Positions 28,853 through 38,458 are shown, numbered from the stretch's first letter. The stretch: 48,791 nt of DNA from Deltaproteobacteria bacterium (GCA_031269825.1 JAISYP010000017.1:1-48791), one strand, 5' to 3'. Made by a program: numbers and translations. The notes: generated by a model not told the origin, from the letters alone.

Positions 28853-28900
28853 TAGCGGATCACATAGCGGATCACACAGTAGACCACACAGTAGACCACC
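28853..28900. repeat. Short imperfect tandem repeats between rplN and rplX
   Basis: The spacer reads as two AGCGGATCACA units followed by two AGTAGACCACA units, preceded by a repeated GCGAGCGCG word. Slippage in the spacer is the likely cause; no hairpin or gene is evident. Confidence 0.7.
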
Positions 28901-28911
28901 TAGGAGACAAT

Positions 28912-29274
28912 ATGTCTGGTCAACCGACGGAATTCACCACCGATTTCAAAAAAGGCGATCGGCTGTGCGTCATCTCGGGGCGCGAAAAAGGCAAAATCGG
29001 CAATCTCAAGCGGTTTTTCCCGAAAAAGAACCAGGTTTTGATTGAGGGGGTCAATCTCCGCCTCAAACACCTTAAGCCCAACTCCAACCGCAATGAGCCA
29101 GGCGGCCGGATCAAGAAGGAAAGCCCCCTGCCCATCTCGAACGTGGCTCTGGTGTGCCCCAAATGCGCCGATCCCACCTGGATTCGGCACGAGATTTTAC
29201 CCCCAGCCGAAGAAGGCGGCAAAGCTCGCAAATATCGGATCTGCAAACTTTGTAAAGCTCGTATTGACGAGTGA
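28912..29274 (+). CDS. rplX: 50S ribosomal protein L24, zinc-ribbon form
   Basis: L24 initiates 50S assembly. The KOW motif is DRLCVISGREKGKIGNLKRF (16-35). The C-terminus has the extension with C82-PK-C85 and C111-KL-C114, probably a zinc ribbon, seen in many non-enteric bacteria. The full length is 120 residues. AGGAGACAATATG gives a strong start. Confidence 0.97.
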   Translation: MSGQPTEFTTDFKKGDRLCVISGREKGKIGNLKRFFPKKNQVLIEGVNLRLKHLKPNSNRNEPGGRIKKESPLPISNVALVCPKCADPTWIRHEILPPAEEGGKARKYRICKLCKARIDE

Positions 29275-29424
29275 CCGTGGCCGAGGAGCTTTCGCCTACT
29301 AGTTACTACTAGTTTATTGTTAGCGACTAACTTTTAGCCCAGCGCTCGCGCGCTAATGTCCTGGCCTTAAAGCTCATCGGTTCCCACCGAAGGGGCGCCT
29401 ACCCGGTGGCCAAGAGGAGGATGA

Positions 29425-29973
29425 ATGCCTAGGCTCAAAAAATTTTATCATGACGAGGTGGCCGCTCGCCTGGTTAAGCGGTTTAACTACAGTAACCCCC
29501 TGCAAGTGCCCAAGCCTTTGAAGGTGACGTTAAACATGGGGTTAGGCGAGGCCATTAAGGAGCCCAAGATCCTGGAGACGAGCCGGGCGGAGCTTTCGGC
29601 CATGGCTGGCCAACAAGCCGTCATCACCAAGGCCCGCCGCTCCATCGCCGCCTTTAAGCTGCGCGAGGGCAACTCCATTGGCGTCATGGTCACTTTGCGG
29701 CGCGATCGGATGTACTATTTCCTGGATAAGTTGCTCAACATCGTCCTACCCCGGGTGCGCGATTTCCGCGGGGTCTCGCCCAAGGCTTTTGACGGGCGGG
29801 GTAACTACACTTTAGGGCTGAAGGAACACATCATCTTCCCGGAAGTCAACTACGACAAGATTGACAAAATCAAGGGCTTAAACATCACCATCGTCACTTC
29901 GGCCAAGACGGACGAGGAAGCCCGTTATTTGCTGGCCGAGTTAGGCATGCCTTTCCGCAAGGCCCAAAGCTAA
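29425..29973 (+). CDS. rplE: 50S ribosomal protein L5
   Basis: L5 binds 5S rRNA with L18 and forms a bridge to S13. It has 182 residues with the signature [17 protein letters not shown] and the [20 protein letters not shown] block near the C-terminus. The 150-bp gap upstream is unusually long for this cluster and includes ACTAGTTACTACTAGT-type repeats. AGAGGAGGATGA is an excellent ribosome site. Confidence 0.98.
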   Translation: MPRLKKFYHDEVAARLVKRFNYSNPLQVPKPLKVTLNMGLGEAIKEPKILETSRAELSAMAGQQAVITKARRSIAAFKLREGNSIGVMVTLRRDRMYYFLDKLLNIVLPRVRDFRGVSPKAFDGRGNYTLGLKEHIIFPEVNYDKIDKIKGLNITIVTSAKTDEEARYLLAELGMPFRKAQS

Positions 29974-29983
29974 AGGAGGCCCC

Positions 29984-30169
29984 ATGGCCAAAACATCCAT
30001 GATTGTCCGGGCCGCCCGGCCAGCTAAATTTACTTCGCGAGCCTACAATCGATGCCCCATTTGCGGTCGGCCCCGGGGCTATTTGCGTAGATTCAACCTC
30101 TGCCGGATTTGTTTCCGTAAAATGGCCCTCGCTGGGGAGATTCCTGGCGTGGTCAAGGCCAGTTGGTGA
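29984..30169 (+). CDS. rpsN: 30S ribosomal protein S14, zinc-binding type
   Basis: This is the short, 61-residue, zinc-containing S14 (sometimes rpsZ). The zinc ligands are C24, C27, C40 and C43 in [10 protein letters not shown] and [10 protein letters not shown]. It sits between rplE and rpsH as in most non-enteric bacteria. AAAGGAGGCCCC precedes the ATG. Confidence 0.97.
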   Translation: MAKTSMIVRAARPAKFTSRAYNRCPICGRPRGYLRRFNLCRICFRKMALAGEIPGVVKASW

Positions 30170-30173
30170 ACCC

Positions 30174-30572
30174 ATGTGCATGACCGATCCCATCGCCGAT
30201 CTCTTAACCCGCGTCCGTAACGCCATCATCGCTCGCCATGACCGGGTGGATATCCCGGCCTCGCGTCTGAAAGTGGCCATTGTCCGCATTTTAAAGGACG
30301 AAGGTTTCATCAAAAACTTTAAGATCAGCCGTGACAATAAGCAGGGCCTGATCCGGATCCTTTTAAAGTACAACGAGCGCAACGCCCCAGTTATCAATGG
30401 GTTAACCCGCGTGTCTCGGCCTGGACGCCGTTTATATCTGAAATCGACGGAAATCAAACCCGTCCTCTCTGGCCTAGGGGTCATGATTGTCTCCACCTCC
30501 CGGGGGGTCATGACGGACAAGGAAGCTCGTCGCCACAATCTTGGCGGGGAATCCTTGTGCCAGATCTGGTAG
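30174..30572 (+). CDS. rpsH: 30S ribosomal protein S8
   Basis: S8 binds helix 21 of 16S rRNA and in E. coli represses the spc operon. I choose the ATG at MCMTDPIADLLTRVRNAI (132 residues), 4 bp after rpsN; the longer open frame begins inside rpsN. The C-terminus has the family signature MIVSTSRGVMTDKEAR. Confidence 0.97.
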   Translation: MCMTDPIADLLTRVRNAIIARHDRVDIPASRLKVAIVRILKDEGFIKNFKISRDNKQGLIRILLKYNERNAPVINGLTRVSRPGRRLYLKSTEIKPVLSGLGVMIVSTSRGVMTDKEARRHNLGGESLCQIW

Positions 30573-30585
30573 AAGGAAGGCCCAC

Positions 30586-31140
30586 ATGTCAAGAATTGGG
30601 AAATTACCCATTCCCCTGCCGGCTGGGGTCAAGATTGACTACCAGAGCCCGGTTCTGACCGTGACCAAAGGGGCGGCCAAGCTGACCCGGACGATTCACC
30701 AGGCTATCGTCTTAACGGTGGAAAAAGATCGTCTGATCGTGAGCCCGGTGGATGAGTCGCCCAACAATAAAGCCTTATGGGGTTTATACCGCACCCTGGT
30801 CAATAATATGGTGATAGGCGTCGCCACTGGTTTTACCAAGGTTTTGGAAGTGGTGGGCGTGGGCTGGCGCGCGGAGGCTCAAGAGGCCAAAGGTAGCCAA
30901 GCCTTGAAACTAACTTTAGGCTTTTCTAGCCCAGTGGAGTTTCCGTTACCGCCCACGGTCAAAGCCCAGGTGGATCCGAAAACTTTTAAGATCACCCTCA
31001 CTTGCCCAGACAAAGAGCTGTTGGGGCTGACCGCGGCCAAAATCCGCGCGCTCCGCAAACCCGAGCCTTACAAGGGCAAAGGCGTCCGCTACGAGGGCGA
31101 GAAGATCCGGCGCAAGGTCGGGAAAGCGGGGGGCAAGTGA
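30586..31140 (+). CDS. rplF: 50S ribosomal protein L6
   Basis: L6 is near the sarcin-ricin loop and the factor-binding site. The protein begins MSRIGKLPIPLPAGV after GGAAGG and has 184 residues. The C-terminal signature KPEPYKGKGVRYEGEKIRRK is intact. An upstream in-frame extension into rpsH is rejected. Confidence 0.97.
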   Translation: MSRIGKLPIPLPAGVKIDYQSPVLTVTKGAAKLTRTIHQAIVLTVEKDRLIVSPVDESPNNKALWGLYRTLVNNMVIGVATGFTKVLEVVGVGWRAEAQEAKGSQALKLTLGFSSPVEFPLPPTVKAQVDPKTFKITLTCPDKELLGLTAAKIRALRKPEPYKGKGVRYEGEKIRRKVGKAGGK

Positions 31141-31210
31141 TAATAACTAGCTGGTTTTTGTCCCGCTGGGATCTATTTTGGGGGCCCGCCGCCCCGTTTG
31201 AGGTGGACTG

Positions 31211-31576
31211 ATGGCCAACAACCCTCGTCTAGCCGCCCGGGAACGCCGTCAAGCCCGGGTACGGAAAAAAGTTTTGGGCTCGGGCGCTCGGCCGCGGTTG
31301 TGCGTTTTTCGTTCCGCGGCCCATATCTACGCCCAGTTGATTGATGACGGCCGGGGGGTAACTTTGGCGGCTCGCTCGACCTTGTCCCCGGATCTTAGGG
31401 AAGCGGTGAAAGGCCTAAAGAAAACCGAAAAAGCCCGGCTGGTCGGCCAAGCCATCGGGCAAGCCATTCTAGCCCAAGGGCTCAAGGAAGTGGTTTTCGA
31501 TCGTAACGGTTTTTTATACCATGGCCGAGTCAAAGCCCTCTCCGAGGGCGCCCGGGCGGCCGGGTTAACCTTTTAA
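31211..31576 (+). CDS. rplR: 50S ribosomal protein L18
   Basis: L18 carries 5S rRNA into the 50S subunit. The 121 residues show RPRLCVFRSAAHIYAQLIDD and the closing FDRNGFLYHGRVKALSEGAR. GAGGTGGACTG precedes the ATG. The 70-bp upstream gap has no hairpin. Confidence 0.97.
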   Translation: MANNPRLAARERRQARVRKKVLGSGARPRLCVFRSAAHIYAQLIDDGRGVTLAARSTLSPDLREAVKGLKKTEKARLVGQAIGQAILAQGLKEVVFDRNGFLYHGRVKALSEGARAAGLTF

Positions 31577-31588
31577 GAGGAGACGCGC

Positions 31589-32086
31589 GTGTATCGGCCT
31601 GAGGACGATCAGAATCTTATTGACAAAGTGGTTCACGTCAATCGCGTGGCCAAGGTGGTTAAAGGCGGGCGTCGTTTCTCCTTTTCAGCCATTGTGGTGG
31701 TCGGCGACGGCCATGGCCGGGTCGGTTTTGGCTTGGGTAAGGCCAGCGAGGTTCCCGAAGCCATCCGTAAGGGGTTGGAGCGGGCCAAAAAATCCATCAT
31801 TGAGGTGGATTTGGCCGGCACCACCGTGCCCCATCAAGTGGTGGGCGAGTGCGGGGCCGGCTCAGTGTTGTTAAAACCGGCCGCCAAGGGCACCGGGGTC
31901 ATCGCCGGTGGCTCGGTTCGGGCGGTGGTGGAAGCGGCCGGGGTCAAGGATATTTTGACCAAAGTGCTCGGCTCCAACAATCCGCACAACGTGGTGCGGG
32001 CCACCATCGCGGCCTTAAAGAAAATGCGCCTCCCGCGCACCGTGGCCAAGGAGCGGGGCTTACCGCTGGAAAGACTGCGCGTCTGA
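31589..32086 (+). CDS. rpsE: 30S ribosomal protein S5
   Basis: S5 helps form the mRNA entry channel and influences fidelity. Start at GTG after AGAGGAGACG; 165 residues. The signature [20 protein letters not shown] and the G-rich [18 protein letters not shown] are present. The loop residues tied to spectinomycin resistance are not obviously altered. Confidence 0.97.
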   Translation: MYRPEDDQNLIDKVVHVNRVAKVVKGGRRFSFSAIVVVGDGHGRVGFGLGKASEVPEAIRKGLERAKKSIIEVDLAGTTVPHQVVGECGAGSVLLKPAAKGTGVIAGGSVRAVVEAAGVKDILTKVLGSNNPHNVVRATIAALKKMRLPRTVAKERGLPLERLRV

Positions 32087-32135
32087 GGCCAAACCTTAAG
32101 CTTGTGGCCAAGGCCAACCATTTAACAGGTGAAAC

Positions 32136-32333
32136 GTGACCAAGTCATTAAAAATAACCCAAGTCCGGAGCGTTCTGGGCCGCAAGCCCAACCACCGGCG
32201 GACTGTCCGGGCCCTGGGGCTGAAACGGATTGGCGACAGCGCCCACCAACCGGACAACCCGGCTATCCGCGGGATGATCCAAGAAGTGAGCTACTTGTTG
32301 CGGGTGGAGGAGCTTGACCATGAGGCTTTATGA
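32136..32333 (+). CDS. rpmD: 50S ribosomal protein L30
   Basis: L30 is a small 50S protein. The 65 residues KSLKITQVRSVLGRKPNHRR and ALGLKRIGDSAHQPDNPAIR match the family. GTG start with a weak AGGTG site; its 3' end overlaps the rplO start by 14 nt, so the two are coupled. Confidence 0.95.
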   Translation: MTKSLKITQVRSVLGRKPNHRRTVRALGLKRIGDSAHQPDNPAIRGMIQEVSYLLRVEELDHEAL

Positions 32334-32766
32334 TTTACGCCCCGCGCCCGGCTCCCAGAAAAAGCGCAAACGTCTAGGCCGCGGCGAATCCTCGGGGTTG
32401 GGCAAGACCTCTGGCCGGGGTCACAAAGGACAGAAAGCCCGTTCGGGCGGCGGCGTGGGGCCTGGGTTTGAGGGCGGGCAGATGCCGCTGCAGCGACGTC
32501 TGCCCAAACGCGGGTTTACCAATATTTTCAAGAAGACCTTCTCCCTGGTGAACCTAGCCGCCTTAGCCGGTTTCGCGGAAAACAGCGTCATTGACGCCGA
32601 GGTCTTGGTCGCGGCCGGGATCATCCGGGCCAGCGGGGATCCGGTGAAGTTGTTGGCCAAAGGCGATCTGGACAAACCCTTGGTGGTCAAAGTTCAGGCC
32701 GCTTCCCAGAAAGCTTTGGAGAGGATCCAGGCTCTGGGGGGCCGGGTGGAGATTCTGACTTTATAG
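32320..32766 (+). CDS. rplO: 50S ribosomal protein L15
   Basis: L15 is a late-assembly 50S protein. The ATG at MRLYDLRPAPGSQKKRKRLG lies 9 nt after GGAGG, which favours it over the TTG two codons upstream, and gives 148 residues. Gly/Lys/Arg-rich N-terminal tail (GRGESSGLGKTSGRGHKGQK) and signature near the C-terminus are typical. Confidence 0.96.
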   Translation: MRLYDLRPAPGSQKKRKRLGRGESSGLGKTSGRGHKGQKARSGGGVGPGFEGGQMPLQRRLPKRGFTNIFKKTFSLVNLAALAGFAENSVIDAEVLVAAGIIRASGDPVKLLAKGDLDKPLVVKVQAASQKALERIQALGGRVEILTL

Positions 32767-32856
32767 CCCGGCCTTCTGGTCAGGGATTCTAGTCAAGATC
32801 ATGACAATCAAGATCATGATAGCCAAGGATAAAGATAGGGATAGGTAAGTGCCATA

Positions 32857-34185
32857 ATGATGGGCGGAATTGAAAACCTGGGCCAATCCGTGGATCTGCG
32901 CAAACGAATTATCTACGCGCTCCTGATCCTAGCCGTCTACCGGGTGGGCGTTCACATCCCCACCCCGGGGGTCAACACTGAGGCCCTCGCCGTTTTCTTC
33001 TCCCGTTTCCAGGGAACGTTGTTGGGCCTATTCGACATGTTCTCCGGACGGGCCTTGTCCCAGTTCTCCATTTTCGCCATGGGGATTATGCCCTACATCT
33101 CGGCCTCGATCATCATTGAGTTATTGACGGTGGTTTGGCCTTACTTAGGGCGCTTAAAAAAGGAAGGTGGGCAAGATGGCCGGCGAAAGCTCACCCAATA
33201 CTCGCGCTATTTAACGGTGGGGTTGTCCCTTTTTCAAGGTTTCATGCTGGCCGTGGGCCTAGAGCGCATGAACGTGGACGAGTTCACCTCGGTGGTCATC
33301 GCCCCAGGCGTCTCTTTCCGCTTAATGACCACCATCACCCTAGCCGCGGGCACCTGTTTTATCATGTGGCTAGGCGAGCAGATCACCGAGCGCGGTATCG
33401 GCAATGGCATCTCTTTAATCATCTTCGCCGGCATCGTGGAGGCCTTGCCCTCGGCCATTGGCGGGGTTTTCCAGGACATGGGCCAGGGCAATCAATCCAT
33501 TTTGGCCATGGTGGTCTTAACCGCGGGCATGATCTTAATAGTAGGCGGGGTGGTTTTTTGCGAGCGAGCCCAACGGCGTTTACAAGTGCAGTACGCCCAA
33601 AGGATGGTCGGGCGCAAGATGGTGGAAGGCCGAGCCACCCATTTACCCTTAAAACTTAATCCGGCCGGGGTTATTCCCCCCATTTTCGCTAGTTCTTTGA
33701 TCATGTTTCCAGCCACTTTAGGCCAATTCATGGATCATCCCTTTTTTAAGACCCTTTCCGATTGGCTTAATGAGTCCTCGATTTTATATAACCTTATTTA
33801 CGTGGCTTTGATCGTCTTTTTCTGTTATTTCTACACCGGCGTCCAGTTTAATCCCACTGACGTGGCCGACAACATGAAAAAGAACGGTGGTTTCATCCCG
33901 GGTATCCGACCTGGCCAGAAGACGGCCGAATATATTGATCGGGTGCTGACTCGGATTACCTTGTGGGGAGCTTTGTACGTCTCGGTGATCTGCGTGCTCC
34001 CGTCCTTGGTGCGCGGCTACTTCCGGGTGGATTTTTGGTTTGGGGGGACGGCTCTGTTGATTGTCGTGGGCGTGGCTTTAGACACCATCGCCCAGATCCA
34101 GTCGCATCTATTGAACTCCCAATATGATGGGTTTATGAAAAAAGGGATGGCCGGTTTGGGCCGGATTCAGCCTCGTCGGCGCTAG
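32857..34185 (+). CDS. secY: Preprotein translocase subunit SecY
   Basis: SecY is the channel of the Sec translocon with SecE and SecG, moving unfolded proteins through, and inserting them into, the inner membrane. The 442 residues hold ten transmembrane helices. The plug region follows TM1 (GVHIPTPGVN), signature 1 FDMFSGRALSQFSIFAMGI is in TM2, and EQITERGIGNGISLIIFAG in TM4 is signature 2. Two adjacent ATG codons could serve as start. The ribosome site is a weak GATAGG. It follows rplO by 90 bp; the next gene, adk, has its own promoter. Confidence 0.98.
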   Translation: MMGGIENLGQSVDLRKRIIYALLILAVYRVGVHIPTPGVNTEALAVFFSRFQGTLLGLFDMFSGRALSQFSIFAMGIMPYISASIIIELLTVVWPYLGRLKKEGGQDGRRKLTQYSRYLTVGLSLFQGFMLAVGLERMNVDEFTSVVIAPGVSFRLMTTITLAAGTCFIMWLGEQITERGIGNGISLIIFAGIVEALPSAIGGVFQDMGQGNQSILAMVVLTAGMILIVGGVVFCERAQRRLQVQYAQRMVGRKMVEGRATHLPLKLNPAGVIPPIFASSLIMFPATLGQFMDHPFFKTLSDWLNESSILYNLIYVALIVFFCYFYTGVQFNPTDVADNMKKNGGFIPGIRPGQKTAEYIDRVLTRITLWGALYVSVICVLPSLVRGYFRVDFWFGGTALLIVVGVALDTIAQIQSHLLNSQYDGFMKKGMAGLGRIQPRRR

Positions 34186-34230
34186 GCCCCAAAGAGACGA
34201 AAAACCAGGCGGGGAAATAATCTTTGACCC

Positions 34231-34259
34231 TTGACAACCGGTCAGTCGAATGTTATTAA
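34231..34259 (+). promoter_or_regulatory. Probable sigma70-type promoter of adk
   Basis: A perfect TTGACA -35 box and TATTAA -10 box are separated by 17 bp, about 90 bp before the adk start. It would give adk and the alpha-cluster genes behind it an independent supply of transcripts. Confidence 0.6.
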
Positions 34260-34347
34260 TCAAAGTTTACTGATTAATCCCAGGGCGGTCGGCCCTACCA
34301 GGGGCTATTAGGTTCCTGTTAACCCCATTAAGCCAAGGTGGTTGGCC

Positions 34348-34989
34348 ATGATTATAGTTCTTCTTGGACCGCCTGGAGCTGGCAAGGGCACCCAAACCGC
34401 GGCTCTGGTCAATAGGTATGGTTTGACCCCGATTAGCACGGGCGATATTTTTCGGGCCAATCTTAACGCTGGCACCCTCCTGGGCCTGGAAGCCAAAAAT
34501 TATATGAACCAGGGTTTGCTGGTGCCCGACGAGTTGACGGTGCGTTTAGTCGAGGATCGTTTAGCCCAGCCCGACGCGAAAAAGGGTTGTTTGCTGGATG
34601 GGTTTCCCCGGACGGTTTTCCAGGCCGAGGAGTTGGATAAAATCTTAGCCGCCCAGGGCTTGGCGGTGGATTATTGCCTGCTCTTGGATCTACCGGATCT
34701 GGAGTTATTAACCCGACTCACCGGGCGCCGGGTTTGCCGAGCTTGTGGGTCGGTCTGGCACCTAACCTTTTCCCCGCCCCCGGACAATTTAATCTGTCCT
34801 TGCGGGGGCGAAATTTACCAACGCGGCGACGATGGGGAAGCGGCGGCTTCTAACCGCCTGAAAGTCTACCAAGCCCAGACGCGTCCCTTGGCCGCCTGGT
34901 ATCAAAAACGGGGCAAACTGAAAACCGTGAGCGCCTCCGGCTCGCCCGAGCGAGTGGCCACGGCCATTCAACAGGCTCTGGATGGCTAG
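34348..34989 (+). CDS. adk: Adenylate kinase, zinc-lid type
   Basis: Adenylate kinase interconverts 2 ADP with ATP and AMP in the cytosol. I choose the ATG of MIIVLLGPPGAGKGTQ (213 residues), 6 nt beyond an in-frame TTG. The P-loop is GPPGAGKGT (7-15), the AMP-binding signature is LLDGFPRT (82-89), and the long lid has C130-RA-C133 and C150-P-C152. The second pair is C-x-C instead of the usual C-x2-C, so zinc geometry may be altered. The gene takes the place often held by secY-adk-map in other bacteria; map and infA are not found after it. Confidence 0.97.
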   Translation: MIIVLLGPPGAGKGTQTAALVNRYGLTPISTGDIFRANLNAGTLLGLEAKNYMNQGLLVPDELTVRLVEDRLAQPDAKKGCLLDGFPRTVFQAEELDKILAAQGLAVDYCLLLDLPDLELLTRLTGRRVCRACGSVWHLTFSPPPDNLICPCGGEIYQRGDDGEAAASNRLKVYQAQTRPLAAWYQKRGKLKTVSASGSPERVATAIQQALDG

Positions 34990-35131
34990 CGGCTCTGGCG
35001 AGCTGGCTCTAACTATCGGGCTTTAGATAGATAGCTAGATAGCTAGCTGGCCTAACTTAAAATATCTATTTAGTTACGACATAATAACAACTTAATAATA
35101 AAAAATTTCTATACCAAACTAAGGTCATACC

Positions 35132-35245
35132 ATGAAAGTTCGCTCATCGGTCAAAAAAATGTGCATGAAATGCAAGATAATCCGCCGCTTCGGCCAGGTT
35201 CGGGTTATTTGCGAAAACCCTAAACACAAACAGCGCCAGGGCTAA
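35132..35245 (+). CDS. rpmJ: 50S ribosomal protein L36, zinc-binding type
   Basis: This 37-residue gene is short enough to be missed by size cut-offs. [20 protein letters not shown] and the rest match L36, with zinc ligands C11, C14, C27 and H32. It lies 21 bp before rpsM, its usual place. The ribosome site AAGG is weak. The upstream 140 bp are AT-rich, with repeated TAGATAGCTAG words. Confidence 0.96.
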   Translation: MKVRSSVKKMCMKCKIIRRFGQVRVICENPKHKQRQG

Positions 35246-35266
35246 GGCCGGCGCGGGAGGTTCCAG

Positions 35267-35644
35267 TTGCCTAGGATTTCCGGCATTGACTTGCCCCGGC
35301 ACAAGAGAATAGACATCGCCCTGACCTATATTTATGGGTTAGGCCGATCCAGCGCCAAGGCCATTCTGGAAAAGGCCGGGGTCAATTTGGCCACTAAGTC
35401 CGACCTGATGACCGATGATGAGTTATCCCGGATTCGCCGGATCATTGACGGCGAGTACAAGGTCGAAGGCGATCTGCGGCGGGAAGTGACCATGAACGTC
35501 AAACGCCTCATGGATCTGGGCTGTTACCGGGGTTTGCGCCACCGCCGGGGCCTACCGGTCAATGGCCAGCGCACCCACACTAACGCCCGCACTCGCAAGG
35601 GTCCTCGGCGCTCAGTGGTTGGCAAGAAGAAACCCACTAAGTAA
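35267..35644 (+). CDS. rpsM: 30S ribosomal protein S13
   Basis: S13 bridges the 30S head to the 50S subunit and contacts P-site tRNA. Start at TTG (after GGGAGG), giving the expected [20 protein letters not shown]; 125 residues. The C-terminal [20 protein letters not shown] signature and basic tail are intact. First of the alpha-cluster set rpsM-rpsK-rpsD-rpoA-rplQ. Confidence 0.97.
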   Translation: MPRISGIDLPRHKRIDIALTYIYGLGRSSAKAILEKAGVNLATKSDLMTDDELSRIRRIIDGEYKVEGDLRREVTMNVKRLMDLGCYRGLRHRRGLPVNGQRTHTNARTRKGPRRSVVGKKKPTK

Positions 35645-35656
35645 GACGGAGGAACC

Positions 35657-36052
35657 ATGTCGGCCAAAGCTGTCCGCAGAACCCGCAAGAAAAAAGAAAA
35701 AAAGAGCGTGCCGGTGGGAGTGGCCCATATTCAGGCCACTTTCTCCAACACCATTATCACCATCACCGACCCTAAGGGTAACGCCATCGCCTGGTCCAGT
35801 TCCGGCGTCCAGGGTTTCAAGGGTTCGCGGAAATCCACGCCTTACGCGGCCCAGACCGCGGTCGAGGACGCGGCCAAAAAAGCCCAGGAACACGGCATGC
35901 GGTCGGTGGAAATTTTCATCAAAGGACCTGGCAACAGTCGGGAAGCCGCCTTACGGGCTTTCCAGTCCTCGGGCCTTCAGGTGACCATGATCCGGGACGT
36001 CACCCCTATCCCCCACAATGGCTGCCGGCCACCCAAGCGTCGGCGCGTCTAA
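35657..36052 (+). CDS. rpsK: 30S ribosomal protein S11
   Basis: S11 is on the platform of the 30S subunit near the E site. The 131 residues contain [20 protein letters not shown] and the closing signature [32 protein letters not shown] is a strong ribosome site, 12 bp after rpsM. Confidence 0.98.
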   Translation: MSAKAVRRTRKKKEKKSVPVGVAHIQATFSNTIITITDPKGNAIAWSSSGVQGFKGSRKSTPYAAQTAVEDAAKKAQEHGMRSVEIFIKGPGNSREAALRAFQSSGLQVTMIRDVTPIPHNGCRPPKRRRV

Positions 36053-36075
36053 GCGTTTTTTTGGAGGTTTGAGTC

Positions 36076-36702
36076 TTGGCCAGATACACCGAAGCGGTCT
36101 GCCGCGTTTGTCGGCGGGAAAACACGAAGCTTTTTCTGAAGGGCGACCGTTGCTACGCGAATAAATGCGCCTTTGAGCGCCGCTCCCAAGCCCCGGGCCA
36201 GCATGGCGGACGACGCGGGAAGTTGTCCGACTATGGTCAACAGTTAAGGGAAAAACAAAAAGTTAAAAGAACTTACGGGCTTTTGGAAAAACAGTTCCGT
36301 TCCCTGTTCGAGAAGGCCGAGCGTCAAAAAGGGATCACCGGGGCCAACCTGTTGATCCTGTTGGAGCGGCGCCTGGACAATATCGTCTACCGCTTGGGGT
36401 TCGCCTCCTCTCGCAACCAAGCTCGTCAACTGGTCTGCCACGGTCATTTTCTAGTTAATGGCCGCAAAGTCGACATCCCCTCCTACCTGGTCAAAGGTGG
36501 CGATTGGGTCTCTTTACGGGAAAAAAGCCGTCCCAACGCTTATATCCAACAGTCGCTGGAAACCGTGGCTCGTCGCGGAACGCCTCGGTGGCTGGAGCTG
36601 GATAAAGCCGCTTGCCAAGGGCGGATCAAGGAGTTGCCGGTTCGCGAGGATTTGACCATGCCGATCGCCGAACAGCTCATCGTGGAATTATATTCCAAGT
36701 AA
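36076..36702 (+). CDS. rpsD: 30S ribosomal protein S4, zinc-binding type
   Basis: S4 starts 30S assembly, helps the mRNA entry helicase activity and, in many bacteria, represses the alpha operon. TTG start after TTGGAGG; 208 residues. The N-terminal C9-x2-C12...C26-x4-C31 cluster marks the zinc form. The S4 RNA-binding domain [20 protein letters not shown] is complete. Confidence 0.98.
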   Translation: MARYTEAVCRVCRRENTKLFLKGDRCYANKCAFERRSQAPGQHGGRRGKLSDYGQQLREKQKVKRTYGLLEKQFRSLFEKAERQKGITGANLLILLERRLDNIVYRLGFASSRNQARQLVCHGHFLVNGRKVDIPSYLVKGGDWVSLREKSRPNAYIQQSLETVARRGTPRWLELDKAACQGRIKELPVREDLTMPIAEQLIVELYSK

Positions 36703-36811
36703 GGCCTTTCGCGTCGCGAAAGAGTGGTTTTAGGCCGCCTCGGCGGCTTTCCCCTTCACCGCCACGGGGGCTTTGGGCCCCTTGGTCGTTAGGCGTCGCT
36801 CGGGAGAGGGT

Positions 36812-37807
36812 ATGGATAACATCTGGAAGGATCTGATCAAGCCCAGCAAAGTGGAAATTGAGGAACTTGATGGCCTCAAAAATTATGGCAAATTCGTCTG
36901 TGAGCCGTTGGAAAGGGGTTTTGGCCTAACCCTAGGCAACGCCCTGCGGCGGGTGATGTTGTCCTCGCTCCAAGGGGCGGCCATTGTCTCGGTTAAGATT
37001 GAAGGCGTTTTGCATGAGCTTTCCACCCTGCCGGACGTCATTGAGGACATTTCCGACATCATCCTGAATCTGAAAGAAGTTCGCTTGAAATACCATGGCC
37101 AGGGCGTTCGGGTCGTCCGCGTGGAAGCCGTGGGCCCGAAAACTGTCCGAGCCGGGGACATCATTACCGACCATCTGGTCGAGGTTCTCAATAAGGATCG
37201 CCACATCGCCACTTTAGCCAAAAATGGCCGGCTGTCGATGGCTTTGGAAGTGTCTTCGGGCAAAAGTTACGTGCCCGCGGAAAAAGCCCCGGAGGCGGAA
37301 CAGATCATCGGGCATATCCCGGTGGACGCTCTTTTTTCGCCCATTCGCAAAGTTAATTTCAACGTCACCAACGCCCGGGTGGGTCAAAAAACCGACTATG
37401 ATCGGTTGTCCTTGGAAGTTTGGACCGACGGCAGCTTAAGCCCGCAAGAGGCGGTGGCCGCCTCCGCCGAGATCTTATTGGATCAATTGGGCATTTTCAC
37501 CAAGTTTGAGCCCATGGCCGCCCCGCCCATCCAGCGCCTGTCGACGCCGGATCTTGATTTTGACCTTCAGTTGGAGCGGCCGGTGGATGAGCTTGAGCTT
37601 TCGGTGCGCTCGGCCAATTGCCTAAAAAACGCGGACATCTATTTTATTGGCGATTTGGTGCAAAAAACGGAGCAAGAAATGCTCAAAACTAAAAATTTTG
37701 GGCGCAAATCGCTCAACGAAATTAAGATTGTCTTAAACAACATTGGCCTGCGCTTGGGCATGGCCGTTAATGGGTATGTCCGACCGGACATCATCCGCAA
37801 GGACTAA
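36812..37807 (+). CDS. rpoA: RNA polymerase alpha subunit
   Basis: The alpha dimer scaffolds RNA polymerase assembly and its C-terminal domain contacts UP elements and activators. The ATG of [20 protein letters not shown] follows GGGAGAGGG and gives 331 residues; 13 in-frame codons upstream are not natural. N-terminal domain: [21 protein letters not shown]-terminal domain (about 255-325): [20 protein letters not shown] followed by the RKSLNEIK helix. Both domains appear complete. Confidence 0.98.
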   Translation: MDNIWKDLIKPSKVEIEELDGLKNYGKFVCEPLERGFGLTLGNALRRVMLSSLQGAAIVSVKIEGVLHELSTLPDVIEDISDIILNLKEVRLKYHGQGVRVVRVEAVGPKTVRAGDIITDHLVEVLNKDRHIATLAKNGRLSMALEVSSGKSYVPAEKAPEAEQIIGHIPVDALFSPIRKVNFNVTNARVGQKTDYDRLSLEVWTDGSLSPQEAVAASAEILLDQLGIFTKFEPMAAPPIQRLSTPDLDFDLQLERPVDELELSVRSANCLKNADIYFIGDLVQKTEQEMLKTKNFGRKSLNEIKIVLNNIGLRLGMAVNGYVRPDIIRKD

Positions 37808-37819
37808 AGGGGAACGAAG

Positions 37820-38398
37820 ATGCGTCATCGCAAGGCCAACGTCAAACTGGGCCGGACGGCCGCCCATAGGCGCGCCATGCTGAAGAATATGGCCACTAGT
37901 ATTTTTGAGCACGGGGCCATAACCACCACCGTTTCCAAGGCTAAGGCGATAAAACCGATCATCGACCGTTTGATCACCTTGGCCAAGCGAGGCGATCTTC
38001 ACGCCATTCGTCAGGCCAGCGCCTTACTGACTAAACCGACGGTTTTAAAGAATCTGTTTGGGGAAGCCAAGGAAAAGTTTAGCGACCGGGTTAGTGGTTA
38101 CGCTTCCATGGCCCGCGTGGGTTTGCGAGCTGGGGACGCGGCGGTCTTGGTTAAACTGCGCCTGTTGGGCCCAGAAACCGCCAAGGCCGTCTCGGGCAAA
38201 GGCGCTCACAAAATCTCTGACCGTAGTCGCCGGGTGGCGGCCACCAAAGGCGAGCCCAAAGCCGAGACCAATCTCATGGCCAAGGCCAAGGCGACGATCA
38301 CCAACCAATTAATAGAAAACGCCGTTAGCGACGCCTTAGCCTCGGAGGCGGAGCCGACTATCCCGCCCGTCCCCGAGACGGATCCCCAGCGATCCTAA
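37820..38398 (+). CDS. rplQ: 50S ribosomal protein L17 with C-terminal extension
   Basis: L17 lies near the exit tunnel. Residues 1-125 form the family domain: MRHRKANVKLGRTAAHRRAM, the TVSKAKAIKPIIDRLITLAK signature and the LRLLGPETAKA strand. A further ~65 residues rich in Ala, Lys, Glu and Pro make it 192 residues, against about 115-130 in most bacteria; such tails occur in several groups. It is the last ribosomal gene; a terminator follows about 60 bp later. Confidence 0.97.
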   Translation: MRHRKANVKLGRTAAHRRAMLKNMATSIFEHGAITTTVSKAKAIKPIIDRLITLAKRGDLHAIRQASALLTKPTVLKNLFGEAKEKFSDRVSGYASMARVGLRAGDAAVLVKLRLLGPETAKAVSGKGAHKISDRSRRVAATKGEPKAETNLMAKAKATITNQLIENAVSDALASEAEPTIPPVPETDPQRS

Positions 38399-38458
38399 TG
38401 GCCCTTGGGTTTCATAACTGTCCCGGTGGGGGCGCGAGGGCCTAGTTTAGGTTTTCTT

